In this document: one piece after another, positions 49,457 to 58,615 of the stretch
How positions within the stretch are numbered: position 1 is the stretch's first letter
How the letters are laid out: every line of letters begins with the position of its first letter
From: Rhodovibrio sodomensis
GTDB lineage: Bacteria > Pseudomonadota > Alphaproteobacteria > Kiloniellales > Rhodovibrionaceae
Assembly (NCBI RefSeq): GCF_016583645.1
Contig: NZ_NRRL01000006.1
Location: 1-64,000 of the forward strand
Reading direction: 5' to 3'
DNA: 64,000 nt
The notes under the pieces: model-generated
What the model was told of the DNA's origin: nothing
Seen by the model: only the letters and a program-made list of their open reading frames with translations
Database searches by the model: none
Translations under genes and position numbers: made by a program

Positions 49457-49702
49457 CTACTCCATCCCGATCGCCGTCTTGTAGACATGCAGGAGCTCTT
49501 CCTGCTCGGACCGGTCCTGCTCGTCCTTCTTGCGCAGCGCGATCAGCTGACGCATCACCTTGGTGTCGAAGCCGTTGGCCTTGGCCTCGGAGTACACCTC
49601 GCGGATGTCGGCCTGCAGGTTGGCCTTCTCCTCCTCCAGCTTCTCGATCCGCTCGATGTAGGACTTCAGCTGGTCGCCGGTGATGCCTTGGGTGTCGGCC
49701 AT
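49457..49702 (-). CDS. gapR: GapR-family nucleoid-associated protein (DUF2312)
   Basis: 81 residues, helical throughout. GDQLKSYIERIEKLEEEKAN, IREVYSEAKANGFD and VMRQLIALRKKDEQDRSEQEE follow the GapR pattern closely. Caulobacter GapR encircles overtwisted DNA ahead of forks and stimulates gyrase and topoisomerase IV. Having it in the same window as gyrA and gyrB gives a coherent topology set. Phages also carry members. It is preceded by the bipartite element. Confidence 0.9.
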   Translation of the reverse strand: MADTQGITGDQLKSYIERIEKLEEEKANLQADIREVYSEAKANGFDTKVMRQLIALRKKDEQDRSEQEELLHVYKTAIGME

Positions 49703-49743
49703 CTCTCGTATCCTTCTCCAGGGTCAGGGGATGTCGCTATAGG

Positions 49744-49771
49744 GTAATTGGGACCGGTTATGTTAATCTGG
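49744..49771 (-). promoter_or_regulatory. Bipartite promoter-like element before gapR
   Basis: Minus strand: CCAGAT, 12 nt ending in CCGG, then TCCCAATTAC. It is 47 bp before the ATG. Confidence 0.5.
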
Positions 49772-50869
49772 GGTTTCGTGTCGGGACATTTCTTCCGTCA
49801 TCGTGCTTTCCGCCGCGGAGGCGCGCATCGCACGGAGTGTGTCGAGCGGCGCCCATGAGCCATCCCGCTCGACCCGCCAGAAGTCCCAGCCGTTGCAGCT
49901 TTCACGGCCCTGCAGTTGGGCGCCCAGGGCGTGGATGCTCCCGGCCGAGCCCGCGCTGACCAGCTTGCCATCGGCCCGCACCTGCGCGACGAAGCGCCCG
50001 CAGCGCGAGCGCACCTCCTGGCCCGGGGCGATCCAGCCCTCCTCGACCAGCGTCGCCATCGCGATCCGGCGGTCCGCCCGGGGCGGCCGCACCTGAACGA
50101 GACTGTCGGGCAGCTCGCCCGGGGCGATCGCCTCGATCCGCTTGCGGGCGGCCGTCAGGTAGCCCGGATCGCGCTCGATGCCGACGAAGCGCCGCCCGAG
50201 CCGGTGGGCAACCGCACCCGTCGTGCCGGTGCCGAAGAAGGGATCCAAGACCGTGTCGCCGGGATTGGAGCTCGCGAGCAGAACACGATAGAGCAGGGCT
50301 TCGGGCTTCTGAGTGGGGTGCAGCTTGTTGCCCTCGCCATCCTTCAGGCGATCCGTGCCCTGCACGATCGGTAGCTCCCACCAGTTGCGCATCTGGCGGT
50401 CGTCGTTGAGCGACTTCAGCGCATGGTAGTTGAAGGTGTAGGGGCGGCCCTTGTTCGGCTGCGCCCAAATCATCGTCTCGGTGGCGTTCTGGAAGCGCTT
50501 GCCCCGGAAGTTCGGCATCGGGTTGGTCTTCGCCCAGTGGACGTCACCGAGCAGCCAGAACCCGAGGGCCTGCAGCTGATAGCCGACCTGGTAGATGTTG
50601 TGGAAGCTGCCGATCACCCACAGAGTTCCGTCCGGGCGCAGGACACGGCGCGCGGCGGAGAGCCACGCGCGGGTGAAATCGTCATAGGCCGCGTGGCTAT
50701 CGAACCGGTCCCAGTCGGCGTCGACGCCCGCGACCGACCCCCCGCCCGGACGCTTCAGGCCCGCGCCCAGCTGAAGGTTGTACGGCGGATCCGCGAACAC
50801 GAGGTCGACGCTTGCCTCGGGCAGCTCGCGCATCCGGGCGACGCAGTCGCCGAGCAGGTACTGGTCCAT
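49763..50869 (-). CDS. ccrM: CcrM-type adenine DNA methyltransferase (GANTC)
   Basis: 368 residues, beta-class N6-adenine methyltransferase. DPPYNLQL (27-34) is the catalytic motif. The SAM motif LDPFFGTGTTGAVA comes later. A C-terminal DNA-binding domain (about 275-345, LVEEGWIAPGQEV through FWRVE) is typical of CcrM and absent from HinfI-like enzymes. Caulobacter CcrM has 358 residues. The start is chosen at ATG 50869 (MDQYLLGDC) because the promoter-like core then lies 37 bp upstream; ATG 50887 is an alternative. It lies upstream of gapR on the same strand. Confidence 0.92.
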   Translation of the reverse strand: MDQYLLGDCVARMRELPEASVDLVFADPPYNLQLGAGLKRPGGGSVAGVDADWDRFDSHAAYDDFTRAWLSAARRVLRPDGTLWVIGSFHNIYQVGYQLQALGFWLLGDVHWAKTNPMPNFRGKRFQNATETMIWAQPNKGRPYTFNYHALKSLNDDRQMRNWWELPIVQGTDRLKDGEGNKLHPTQKPEALLYRVLLASSNPGDTVLDPFFGTGTTGAVAHRLGRRFVGIERDPGYLTAARKRIEAIAPGELPDSLVQVRPPRADRRIAMATLVEEGWIAPGQEVRSRCGRFVAQVRADGKLVSAGSAGSIHALGAQLQGRESCNGWDFWRVERDGSWAPLDTLRAMRASAAESTMTEEMSRHETPD

Positions 50870-50900
50870 CTGGTTGGGTCCATTCATCTGGTCATGGACC

Positions 50901-50928
50901 GTAAATGGGTATCGCTCGACCGTATTGG
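50901..50928 (-). promoter_or_regulatory. Bipartite promoter-like element before ccrM
   Basis: Minus strand: CCAATA, 12 nt ending in GCGAT, then ACCCATTTAC. Confidence 0.5.
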
Positions 50929-51156
50929 CCGCGCCCAGTCGGACATCCGCGCATACACCGGCGGACGCCGGGACCGGGAGCGGCGCCGGGACGGGGCCCG
51001 CCAAGACGGGGCAATCGTCCGTGCAGACAAGTCCAGGAATGTCCGGTTTATTTCCGCTCAAATCCAGACATCCGCGTAGCGACCCGACCCCCAGCCTATA
51101 CCTCCCCTTCCGAGGCCGGCGAGCAAGGCGCCGGCACTCGGTCAAGGAGAGATCAG

Positions 51157-52590
51157 GTGCGCGAGTACGAGGACCTCCCGGGTGAAACCGGGCAACGGAT
51201 GTTCTATGTCGAGGAGCGGCGGCCGGCCCGGGCGGTGTTCGACCGGAAGATCCCCGACCTTTTCGTGAACGGTCAGCTGGCCGGATTGCACGAGATCTGG
51301 CGGCGCGGCGTGAGCGGACGGCTTCGCCAGGACGCCGAGCGGCCGTTGCGCCAGGGCCAGACGGTTCATCTGGAGCTGATGATCGACGGCCGGGTTCTGC
51401 AGGCGGCCGACTCCTACGTCAGTGATATCGCGGATGCGCAGACGCAGGGCGCGGTCATCGAGTTCACGCTCTCCCGCGGCTATCTCGACCTCGAGACCCT
51501 GGGTCGGGCGCAGGAGCGGATGGCGATCGCCGGAATGATGCGTGCCGCGCAGGCCCGGATCTCCGATGTGCCGCCGACTTACCGGGAGCTGTGCGCCGAG
51601 GCCGTGCATCTGATGCGCGCCTGGCGGTCGACGCTCTCGCAGATCGACAACGCCGAGCTGGCGCCGGCGGACGCCCGCGCGCTGCTCGACGAGATCACGC
51701 CCCAGGTCGTCGACGCCTGGCGGCCTCTTGTCTCCCGCGCCAACGCGCTCGTGGCGCCCGGGGTCGACGATCCCCGAAACCTGGCGGCCATGAAGGCCTT
51801 CACCGAGACGATCGTGACCCCGGAGTTGCTCGACGGCCCGCTGTGGGCGCGCACATACCACAAGCCGCTCGGCTATCCGGGCGACCGGGTTGCCATGGAG
51901 TACAGCTACGCCGGCACGGATGCGGGCACCACGCTCTACGGTCGGCTGTGCCACCGGCTTGGCCTCGCGCTGATGCGCTGCGTCGACACCCGGCGCGCGT
52001 TCGCCGAGGAGATGATCCGCGAGATGGCCGGGCGCCCGGGCGCGACGGCGCCGTTACGGGTCACCAACATCGGCTGCGGGAGCGCGCGCGAGGTTCGCAA
52101 TCTCGTCCAGGAGACGCTGCCGCGGCAGCTCGCCTTCTCGCTCCTCGATCAGGACCGCGACGCCCTCGAGTTCGTCCACCGCGACACGCTCCCGAGCACC
52201 CTGCGCGAGGACAAGCCGGCACAGGTCGACCTGATCCACGCCTCGTTCCGGCAGCTGCTGCGGTCGGGCGAGCTGGTCGGCAAGCTGCCGCCGCAGGACA
52301 TGGTGTATTCGCTGGGCCTGATCGACTACTTGACCGAGGCGCGCTGCCGCGCTCTGGTCAACTCCCTCTACGGCCTGCTCGCACCGGGCGGCCGGCTGCT
52401 GGTGGCCAACCTGCGGCGCGGCCCGGACTCCACCTACTGGCCGACCGAGTTCCTGGTCGACTGGCGGCTGGTGTGGCGGAACGAGGACGACATGACCGCG
52501 ATCGGACGGGATATCCCGGAGGCGTGCCGGCGGACGGCCGTCGACGAGACCGGCCAAATCGTCTTCCTGATCGCCGATAAGCCAGCCTGA
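51157..52590 (+). CDS. SAM-dependent methyltransferase with PilZ-like N-terminus
   Basis: 477 residues from GTG 51157 behind GGAGAG. Residues 10-120 resemble a PilZ domain (ERRPAR as RxxxR) but lack a clear DxSxxG. A linking helical region follows. The C-terminal class I methyltransferase has KPLGYPGDRVAMEYSY, VTNIGCGSAREVRNL (motif I) and SLLDQDRDAL. Enzymes with the GYxGD block include fatty-acid hydroxyl-ester methyltransferases of the PhcB type; the substrate here is unknown. Confidence 0.75.
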   Translation: MREYEDLPGETGQRMFYVEERRPARAVFDRKIPDLFVNGQLAGLHEIWRRGVSGRLRQDAERPLRQGQTVHLELMIDGRVLQAADSYVSDIADAQTQGAVIEFTLSRGYLDLETLGRAQERMAIAGMMRAAQARISDVPPTYRELCAEAVHLMRAWRSTLSQIDNAELAPADARALLDEITPQVVDAWRPLVSRANALVAPGVDDPRNLAAMKAFTETIVTPELLDGPLWARTYHKPLGYPGDRVAMEYSYAGTDAGTTLYGRLCHRLGLALMRCVDTRRAFAEEMIREMAGRPGATAPLRVTNIGCGSAREVRNLVQETLPRQLAFSLLDQDRDALEFVHRDTLPSTLREDKPAQVDLIHASFRQLLRSGELVGKLPPQDMVYSLGLIDYLTEARCRALVNSLYGLLAPGGRLLVANLRRGPDSTYWPTEFLVDWRLVWRNEDDMTAIGRDIPEACRRTAVDETGQIVFLIADKPA

Positions 52591-52654
52591 GCGAGAGCGT
52601 CCCGGCCACCCCGGAGCGGCGGACTCGCGTCCAGGGCGACCAGAGACTCGCGGG

Positions 52655-53998
52655 CTAGAACGCGATGCGCAGCGTGACGGAGACGATGTCGAAGCTGTTC
52701 TCGACGTCCGCGTCGAGGCTGCCGCGCTGGGCGTTGCCCGGCTGGCTGGCGTCGAGCGAGATCCTCCCATCCGCCATCCAGACGTGCGCGTAGGCGATAT
52801 CGAGATCGATCCAGCCCACCGGCTGCCATCCCGCGCCGAGGCCGAGCCAGGTCCGGTCGGTATCCGGGATCCGCGGGTTGCGCGTCTTGGCCGGAACCGG
52901 CGACTGGTCGTAGGCGACGCCGGCGCGCAGCGTCCACTCTGGGTCGACCGCCCATTCGGCACCGGCCGCGACGAACCAGGTGTCCTCCCAGTTCTTCGAC
53001 GTGACGTCATCGCCCTGCAGGGGATTGGCGAAGTCCGCGCGCAGCTCGTCGAGCCGGCTCCAGCGCGTCCACTCCGCCTCGCCCAGCAGCGTAACACCGG
53101 ACCCGATCTCCTGGCGAAGACCGAAACCAATGACCTCGGGCGTGGTCAGGTCTGCGGTGAACCCCGTATCCTGCAGCTGGCCGGTCGCGCCCCGGATCGC
53201 CGTCGTCAGCCCGGAGCCGTCGGCCGTGAAGTCCGCCGTCCCGGAGAGCTCGTGATCGATCTTGGAGCGGTAGGACAGTCCGAGCGTCGTGCCCTTGAAC
53301 GGCCGGTACGCCGCGCCCAGCGTAAAGCCGACGCCCCAGTCGTCGCCCTGCAGATGGGCGTGCGCGTCCTGCATGCCGGGCCTCGCGCCGGGGATGCCTA
53401 AAGCCGCACCGACGCTGCCGACGTCGATCGCGTTGGAGAAGGTGCCGTCAACCTGCTGGACCTGCAGTCCGGCCCCGAAATGCAGTTGCTCGCTGGCGCG
53501 CCAGGTCACCTGCGGCTGCACGTTGAGCGAGACCAGCTCGGTCTCGTCGGCGTGATACCGGCCGGCCCAGTCCCGGCCGTGCTCGGTGCGCAGACCCCAC
53601 GGCGTGCTGACCGAGATCCCGAGGACCACGTCGTCGTCCAGCTCGCCGGCGATCACCAGGCCCGGGATCACCGCGACGGGTGCCGCGTCCCGGCTGTCGC
53701 CGCCGCCGGCCGGCGTCCCGGCCGCCGTGGTCGCATGTGCATCAATCGCGTCGGACTGGATACCCAGGTAGCCCAGGCTGAGCACGCCGTCGACGTCCGT
53801 CGCTTGGCCCAGGGCCGCCGGGTTGTGGACCGCGCCGCTGATGCCATCAGGCGCGCTCTTGCCGGCGAGGGCCGTCCCGGCCTGCTGGCCGCCGTAGTTG
53901 CGCAGCCGGTAGCCGGAGGCGTCCGCTGACGGAATGTTAATCGTGAAGAGACTTACTGTGGCGAGCAGAAGGCCGCCGGTACGAAGGGTCTGGCGCAT
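52655..53998 (-). CDS. FadL-family outer-membrane transport protein
   Basis: 447 residues. ATG 53998 begins a signal peptide ending at ADASG. The mature start YRLRNYGGQQAGTALAGKSAPDG with NPAALG is the conserved FadL hatch region. The rest alternates as a beta barrel and ends in the outer-membrane signature LRIAF. It would take up long-chain fatty acids or other hydrophobic compounds. Confidence 0.9.
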   Translation of the reverse strand: MRQTLRTGGLLLATVSLFTINIPSADASGYRLRNYGGQQAGTALAGKSAPDGISGAVHNPAALGQATDVDGVLSLGYLGIQSDAIDAHATTAAGTPAGGGDSRDAAPVAVIPGLVIAGELDDDVVLGISVSTPWGLRTEHGRDWAGRYHADETELVSLNVQPQVTWRASEQLHFGAGLQVQQVDGTFSNAIDVGSVGAALGIPGARPGMQDAHAHLQGDDWGVGFTLGAAYRPFKGTTLGLSYRSKIDHELSGTADFTADGSGLTTAIRGATGQLQDTGFTADLTTPEVIGFGLRQEIGSGVTLLGEAEWTRWSRLDELRADFANPLQGDDVTSKNWEDTWFVAAGAEWAVDPEWTLRAGVAYDQSPVPAKTRNPRIPDTDRTWLGLGAGWQPVGWIDLDIAYAHVWMADGRISLDASQPGNAQRGSLDADVENSFDIVSVTLRIAF

Positions 53999-54031
53999 GT
54001 CACGTCCTGTGGCTGGGTGGCGTCGTACCGG

Positions 54032-54058
54032 GGAACTGGGATCGGATCGACGAACTGG
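54032..54058 (-). promoter_or_regulatory. Bipartite promoter-like element before fadL-like gene
   Basis: Minus strand: CCAGTT, 11 nt ending in CCGA, then TCCCAGTTCC. It is 39 bp before the ATG. Confidence 0.55.
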
Positions 54059-54107
54059 CGTATTCGATAGCCTCGGTCCGGTAAAAGGAGCATAAACGAC
54101 CGACACC

Positions 54108-54134
54108 CCAGATCCCGAAACCGGTCCCATTTAA
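54108..54134 (+). promoter_or_regulatory. Bipartite promoter-like element before 54172 kinase
   Basis: CCAGAT, 11 nt ending in CCGG, then TCCCATTTAA. It is 43 bp before the ATG. Confidence 0.55.
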
Positions 54135-54171
54135 CGCGCAGGACGCCCCGCATCGCACGAGCCCGACACGC

Positions 54172-55563
54172 ATGAGCATGACCGACGCGAACCGTGACCG
54201 CCTCCATCCGCTGACGCTGCGCTTCGCCGATCCGGATCTCGAAGCCCGTTACTGGCGCGAGCAGATCGACCGGGGAGTCGTGACCATCCGGGCCTGCCTG
54301 GTCGCCGCGGCGTTCCTCTACGCGAGCTTCCTGCTGCTCGACCTGCACGCGGTGGAAAACAACCTGGACAGCGTACTGGCCCTGCGCCTGGGCGTTGCCT
54401 TCCCGGCGATCCTGGCGGCGGCCGGCCTGACCTTCCTGCCCATCTTCCGGCAGCGCTCCCAGCTGATTCTCAGCGCCGCCACCCTGACCGCCGGCCTCGC
54501 CGTGGTAATGATGTGCGCGGTCGTCGACGGCGCGCTTGCGGAGAAGTACTACGCCGGCCTGATCACGCTTGCCATGTTCGGGTCGAGCGTGATCCGCCTG
54601 CACCACGTCTACGCCCTGATGTCCTCCCTGACCACGGTGGCCTGCTATCTCCTGGTCGCGACGCTAATCAATCCGATCCCGTGGGATACGCTCGTCATCA
54701 ACGGCTTCTTCCTGATGACCGGCATCGGTTTCGGCGCGTTCGCGAACTACGCCATCGAACACGCCCTGCGTAGCCGCTTCCGTGGCGAGATCAAGCTGGA
54801 GATGGAGAAGGAGCGCGCCGAGACCCTGCGCGATCTCGCGGAATCCGCCAGCAAGGCCAAGAGCGAGTTCCTCGCCACGATGAGCCACGAGCTGCGCACG
54901 CCGCTCAATGCCGTGATCGGCTTCTCGCAGATCCTGCGCGACGGCGTCTTCGGCGAGTTGGGCGAGCAGAACCGCGGCTACGCCGAGCACATCAACGAGA
55001 GCGGCGAGGCCCTGCTCCAGATCATCAACGACATCTTGGAGATGTCCCGCGCGCAGGCCGGACGGCTCCAGATCAAGGAGGATGAGGTCCAGGTCGACCG
55101 GCTGTTCGAGGCCGTCGCCGCGCGCTGGCGCCCGCACGCTGAGTCCCAGGGCCTCCACCTCGACGTCGACCATGGCGCCCGCGGCACGCTCATAATCGCC
55201 GACCGCAAGCTGCTCGAGCAGGCCATGAACAACCTGCTGTCGAACGCCTGCAAGTTCACGCGCCCTGACGGGCGGATCCGCTTCGTCAGCCGGATCATCG
55301 ACGGCGCGCTCGAGATCGAGATCGCCGACACCGGTATCGGGATCGACCAGGAGAACATCGACCTCGCGCTCGCCCCGTTCGGGCAGGTCGAGTCCGCCCA
55401 CGCACGCAGCGCCGGGGGATGCGGCATCGGACTGCCCCTAGCCAAGGCGATCATGGACCTGCACGACGGCGCGCTCGCGATCGACAGCGTCGCGGACGCC
55501 GGCACCACGGTGAAACTCCACCTGCCCGCAGCCCGCATCCAGGTTCAAAGCGAAGCGGCCTAG
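54172..55563 (+). CDS. Polytopic membrane histidine kinase
   Basis: 463 residues. Six transmembrane helices (about 40-200) act as the sensor, with no large extracytoplasmic domain. HisKA has ATMSHELRTPLNAVIGF (His near 239). HATPase_c has NNLLSNACKF, DTGIGID and GGCGIGLPL, the last a slightly altered G2 box. This layout is like alphaproteobacterial cell-cycle kinases of the PleC/DivJ kind, but that is inference. Confidence 0.87.
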   Translation: MSMTDANRDRLHPLTLRFADPDLEARYWREQIDRGVVTIRACLVAAAFLYASFLLLDLHAVENNLDSVLALRLGVAFPAILAAAGLTFLPIFRQRSQLILSAATLTAGLAVVMMCAVVDGALAEKYYAGLITLAMFGSSVIRLHHVYALMSSLTTVACYLLVATLINPIPWDTLVINGFFLMTGIGFGAFANYAIEHALRSRFRGEIKLEMEKERAETLRDLAESASKAKSEFLATMSHELRTPLNAVIGFSQILRDGVFGELGEQNRGYAEHINESGEALLQIINDILEMSRAQAGRLQIKEDEVQVDRLFEAVAARWRPHAESQGLHLDVDHGARGTLIIADRKLLEQAMNNLLSNACKFTRPDGRIRFVSRIIDGALEIEIADTGIGIDQENIDLALAPFGQVESAHARSAGGCGIGLPLAKAIMDLHDGALAIDSVADAGTTVKLHLPAARIQVQSEAA

Positions 55564-55680
55564 GTCCCGCGCCGACCTCGCGCGCTTCACTCACCGGCCG
55601 GTTCTTGGCACACTCCGGTTGGCCGGATGCCGCGAAGCTCCTTCGGAACCGCATCCGGGCTCACGGGATGCGAGGTGACG

Positions 55681-56160
55681 ATGTCCGAGGTGGCGCTCTA
55701 CGTTCCGCGCCCGGGCGCGCTGGTGCAGATCCATCGGGGTTCGGCGGTCGCCGGCACGCCCGGGGTCGATGGCATCTGCGTCGACTTCGAGGGCCGCGGC
55801 GACACCTTCGAGGATCGCCTGATCCATGCGGCCGGCCGGCATGTCGCGCGCTACCCGACGATTGCCCGCGCCCGGCTGCCCGAGACTGCCCTGCTGCAGG
55901 TCGGCACGGCCACACATCGCCCGGAACTGCATGCCTGGATCGTCACCGAGATCACGGACCCGGGCGCGCTCCGGACCTGGCTCACCCCCGAAGACCTCCC
56001 CGAGATCGGCGGCTCGTTCGCGCTCCGCCAGCGGGCCGCGGGCATCAACGCCGCGCGGTTGCCGGCGACCGTCGTGGCCGACTTGCAGGCCCGCCATCCG
56101 AGCGTGGAGCTGATCGACCGGATCAACGCGCACGCGCTGCATGCCGGGGGCTCAGCTTGA
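55681..56160 (+). CDS. Hypothetical protein
   Basis: 159 residues from ATG 55681 with GAGGTG upstream. It is a soluble alpha/beta protein (ALVQIHRGSAVAG, ARLPETALLQVGTA, LHAWIVTEIT). No family recognised. Its stop overlaps the TTG start of the next gene (TTGA). Confidence 0.65.
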   Translation: MSEVALYVPRPGALVQIHRGSAVAGTPGVDGICVDFEGRGDTFEDRLIHAAGRHVARYPTIARARLPETALLQVGTATHRPELHAWIVTEITDPGALRTWLTPEDLPEIGGSFALRQRAAGINAARLPATVVADLQARHPSVELIDRINAHALHAGGSA

Positions 56161-56501
56161 AGCCCGACTACAGCGAGCCCGAGCGTTTCGCCGCCGCCCA
56201 GCAGGCCCTGGCCGGCCTTATCGAGCGCGTCCCCAAAGCATCGGAACTGGCACCAAAGGCCCGCACCCCGATCGCCGGCCACGTGCTCAGTTGCCTGCGG
56301 CGTGACAACCTGCAGGCGCTCTATTTCTACCAGGACCCGCGCGGCCGGCATCACGCCGACCTGCTCCTGCGTCGGACAGCGCCTGGCCTGCCGCGGCTGA
56401 TCCGCCTCGCCGGCGACGGGCTTGCCAGCCGAGAGGCGGCCGAACAGGCCGCCCTTCAGCTGGTTGGCGCGGCCCTCGCCCGGACGCAGCCCGGCACCTG
56501 A
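56157..56501 (+). CDS. Hypothetical protein, coupled
   Basis: 114 residues from TTG 56157, which overlaps the previous stop. It is helical then beta (ALYFYQDPRGRHHADLLLRR). Unknown function. The coupled start is the main support. Confidence 0.6.
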   Translation: MKPDYSEPERFAAAQQALAGLIERVPKASELAPKARTPIAGHVLSCLRRDNLQALYFYQDPRGRHHADLLLRRTAPGLPRLIRLAGDGLASREAAEQAALQLVGAALARTQPGT

Positions 56502-56593
56502 ACGGCTCTGCCGCCGCCGGGCGCGCGGCTCGCGTTGCGCCCGCACCCGCCGCCGCCATCTCCAGATTGACCCCGTTGTCTGGAGACCGCGAC

Positions 56594-57469
56594 ATGAGCG
56601 CGCCACGCCGGATCACGCCGCAGAACGTCGGCGACCTGAAACGCATCCTGAGCGACCCCGATACCCCGGCGCTGGGTCTGCCGGTCGCGGCCTTCGCGGC
56701 CAGCGGCGCGGTCTCCCGGGAGTTAGCGGATCTCGACAAGAAGGCGTTGCGCCGGCTCTACGAGGGGACGCGCGACCTGCGCCGGCGGCTGGAAGGCGAC
56801 AAGGATTACGACACGCTGCGTGGCCTGCGCCTCGCCGACCGTCTCGAACTGGGCCGCCGCGCCGTCGCCATGGCGGCCATCTGCTCCGGTGTGATCGATG
56901 CCCGCACGGCCGCGGAGGACGCCCGCCCGCTCGTGTCCGATCAGGCCAAGGCCCTCGATCCCGCCTACCGCCACGATCCCGGCGGACACATCCAGGAACA
57001 GCGCCCGCAGCAGCACGCCGAGTTCCTGAGCGGCCTGCGGATCGGCTTCTTCGGCCGCCTGCTCGGGCGCGCCCGCTCGGCCGGGGCGCTGGCGGTGATC
57101 GACGGCGACAGTGTGCGCATCGACGGCAGCATCAATGCGCGCCTGCACGGGCTGGACGCCCCGGAAGCCAAGGACCCAGGCGGGCGCCGGGCAACCCAGC
57201 ACCTCAAGACCCTGACCGAGGGCAAGGCCCTGACCTACAAGCCGCGCGACACCGACCCCTACGGACGCACGGTGATCACCCTGTACGCAGACGGCGTTGA
57301 CGTGAACCGGCAGATGGTGGCCGACGGCTACGCCCGGGCCTACAGCCGGTATTCCAGGAAGTACGTCCTGACCCAGATGAAGGCCGCCGTACAGCGCAGG
57401 GGCCTCTGGGCCAAGGGCTGGCTCAAGTCCCCGGAAAAGTCCCGCCGGGCCGCGGAAGCGCAACGGTAA
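56594..57469 (+). CDS. Staphylococcal-nuclease-like (SNase) protein with helical N-terminus
   Basis: 291 residues. The C-terminal SNase domain (about 175-285) has VIDGDSVRI, RLHGLDAPE (catalytic Arg and Glu), TDPYGRTV (second Arg) and NRQMVADGYARAY, so nuclease activity is likely. The N-terminal 160 residues are helical and unrecognised, with no signal peptide, unlike secreted thermonucleases. GGAG precedes ATG 56594. It might cut DNA or RNA inside the cell. Confidence 0.85.
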   Translation: MSAPRRITPQNVGDLKRILSDPDTPALGLPVAAFAASGAVSRELADLDKKALRRLYEGTRDLRRRLEGDKDYDTLRGLRLADRLELGRRAVAMAAICSGVIDARTAAEDARPLVSDQAKALDPAYRHDPGGHIQEQRPQQHAEFLSGLRIGFFGRLLGRARSAGALAVIDGDSVRIDGSINARLHGLDAPEAKDPGGRRATQHLKTLTEGKALTYKPRDTDPYGRTVITLYADGVDVNRQMVADGYARAYSRYSRKYVLTQMKAAVQRRGLWAKGWLKSPEKSRRAAEAQR

Positions 57470-57553
57470 TTCCGCGCTTCCGTTAACTCCATGGCAAAAA
57501 GCGTAGCGTAGTGGTGGACCGCACTACGGTTGCTGCCACCGAAAAAAACGCGA

Positions 57554-57580
57554 CCAGCCGCTGGCAGTGAACCCACTTTC
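57554..57580 (+). promoter_or_regulatory. Bipartite promoter-like element before second DUF2336 gene
   Basis: CCAGCC, 11 nt ending in GTGA, then ACCCACTTTC. It is 40 bp before ATG 57615, which supports that start. Confidence 0.5.
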
Positions 57581-57614
57581 GACCCAGATCAGACCGTGGA
57601 CGGGAGCGACCAGG

Positions 57615-58589
57615 ATGTTTGCCCAGCAGATCCAGCAGGAGGTCGAGCGGGACTTGAGCGCGCGCAGCGGAACGGAGCGCACCGAGATCGCCCGGCGGGT
57701 GGTGACCCAGTTGGAGACCGCCCAGCTCGCCCGGGACCGGATCGCGGCCGAGCATGTTGCGCGCGTGCTCGCGAACGACGCGCTCCAGGCGGTGCGTCTG
57801 GCGCTCATGGAAGGCGTCAAGCGCTCCCGTTTCCTGCCCAAGGATGTTGCGCGCCGGATCGCCCATGACATCGCCGGCATCGCCGCGCCCTTCCTGCGGG
57901 TGACCGACGTCTTCAGCGAGCCGGAGCTCGCCGAGATCGCGCTGACTATCGAGCAAGAGGCGCGCGTGGGGTTGGCCTCCCGGGACGAGGTCCCGGCGGT
58001 GCTCGCCGACACGCTGGTGGACATCGGCCCGACCTCGGCCGTCAAGACGCTGGCGGAGAACCAGGGTGCCGAACTCACCGCGGGCTGCCTGGCGCAGGTG
58101 CTCAACACCTACTCGGCCGACAAATCGCTGATGGAGACGCTGGCCCTGCGCGGCGACCTCCCGACCGGCGTCGTCGGCCAGCTGCTGTCGCGCATCTCCG
58201 AGCGCGCGCAGGAGAAGCTGGCGCGAACCTACCGCATGGTCGACTTCACCTCCCCTGTCGCGGTGGAGGCCCGGACACTCGCGCTGGCCCGGATGATCGC
58301 GACGGTCCCGGCCGAGCAGGCCCCCAGGATCGCGGCCAACCTGCGTCAGAACCGGGAGCTCACGCCGGAGCTGATCTTGCGCGTGGCCGAGAAGCGGGTG
58401 ATCCACTTCGTCATCGCGGCCCTGTCCCTGCTTGCCACGGTCCCGCGCAGCGAGGTCGCCGAGGCCATCACCCACCGCAACGACTACGACCTCAAGTCGA
58501 TCTGCGAGCGCGCCAACGTCGGCGCGCATTACACCGATAAGCTCATCGCCGAACTGCGAACCCACGATCCGGACGTCTCGGCGGCCTGA
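57615..58589 (+). CDS. DUF2336 protein
   Basis: 324 residues, all helical. VARRIAHDIAGIAAPFLRVTDVFSEPELAEIA and TYRMVDFTSPVAVEARTLALARMI are the typical DUF2336 repeats; it is closer to the family core than the copy at 39204. Function unknown. ATG 57615 is preferred to GTG 57567. Confidence 0.82.
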   Translation: MFAQQIQQEVERDLSARSGTERTEIARRVVTQLETAQLARDRIAAEHVARVLANDALQAVRLALMEGVKRSRFLPKDVARRIAHDIAGIAAPFLRVTDVFSEPELAEIALTIEQEARVGLASRDEVPAVLADTLVDIGPTSAVKTLAENQGAELTAGCLAQVLNTYSADKSLMETLALRGDLPTGVVGQLLSRISERAQEKLARTYRMVDFTSPVAVEARTLALARMIATVPAEQAPRIAANLRQNRELTPELILRVAEKRVIHFVIAALSLLATVPRSEVAEAITHRNDYDLKSICERANVGAHYTDKLIAELRTHDPDVSAA

Positions 58590-58615
58590 GGCCGCGCACG
58601 TCAGGGCGCGCGGCC

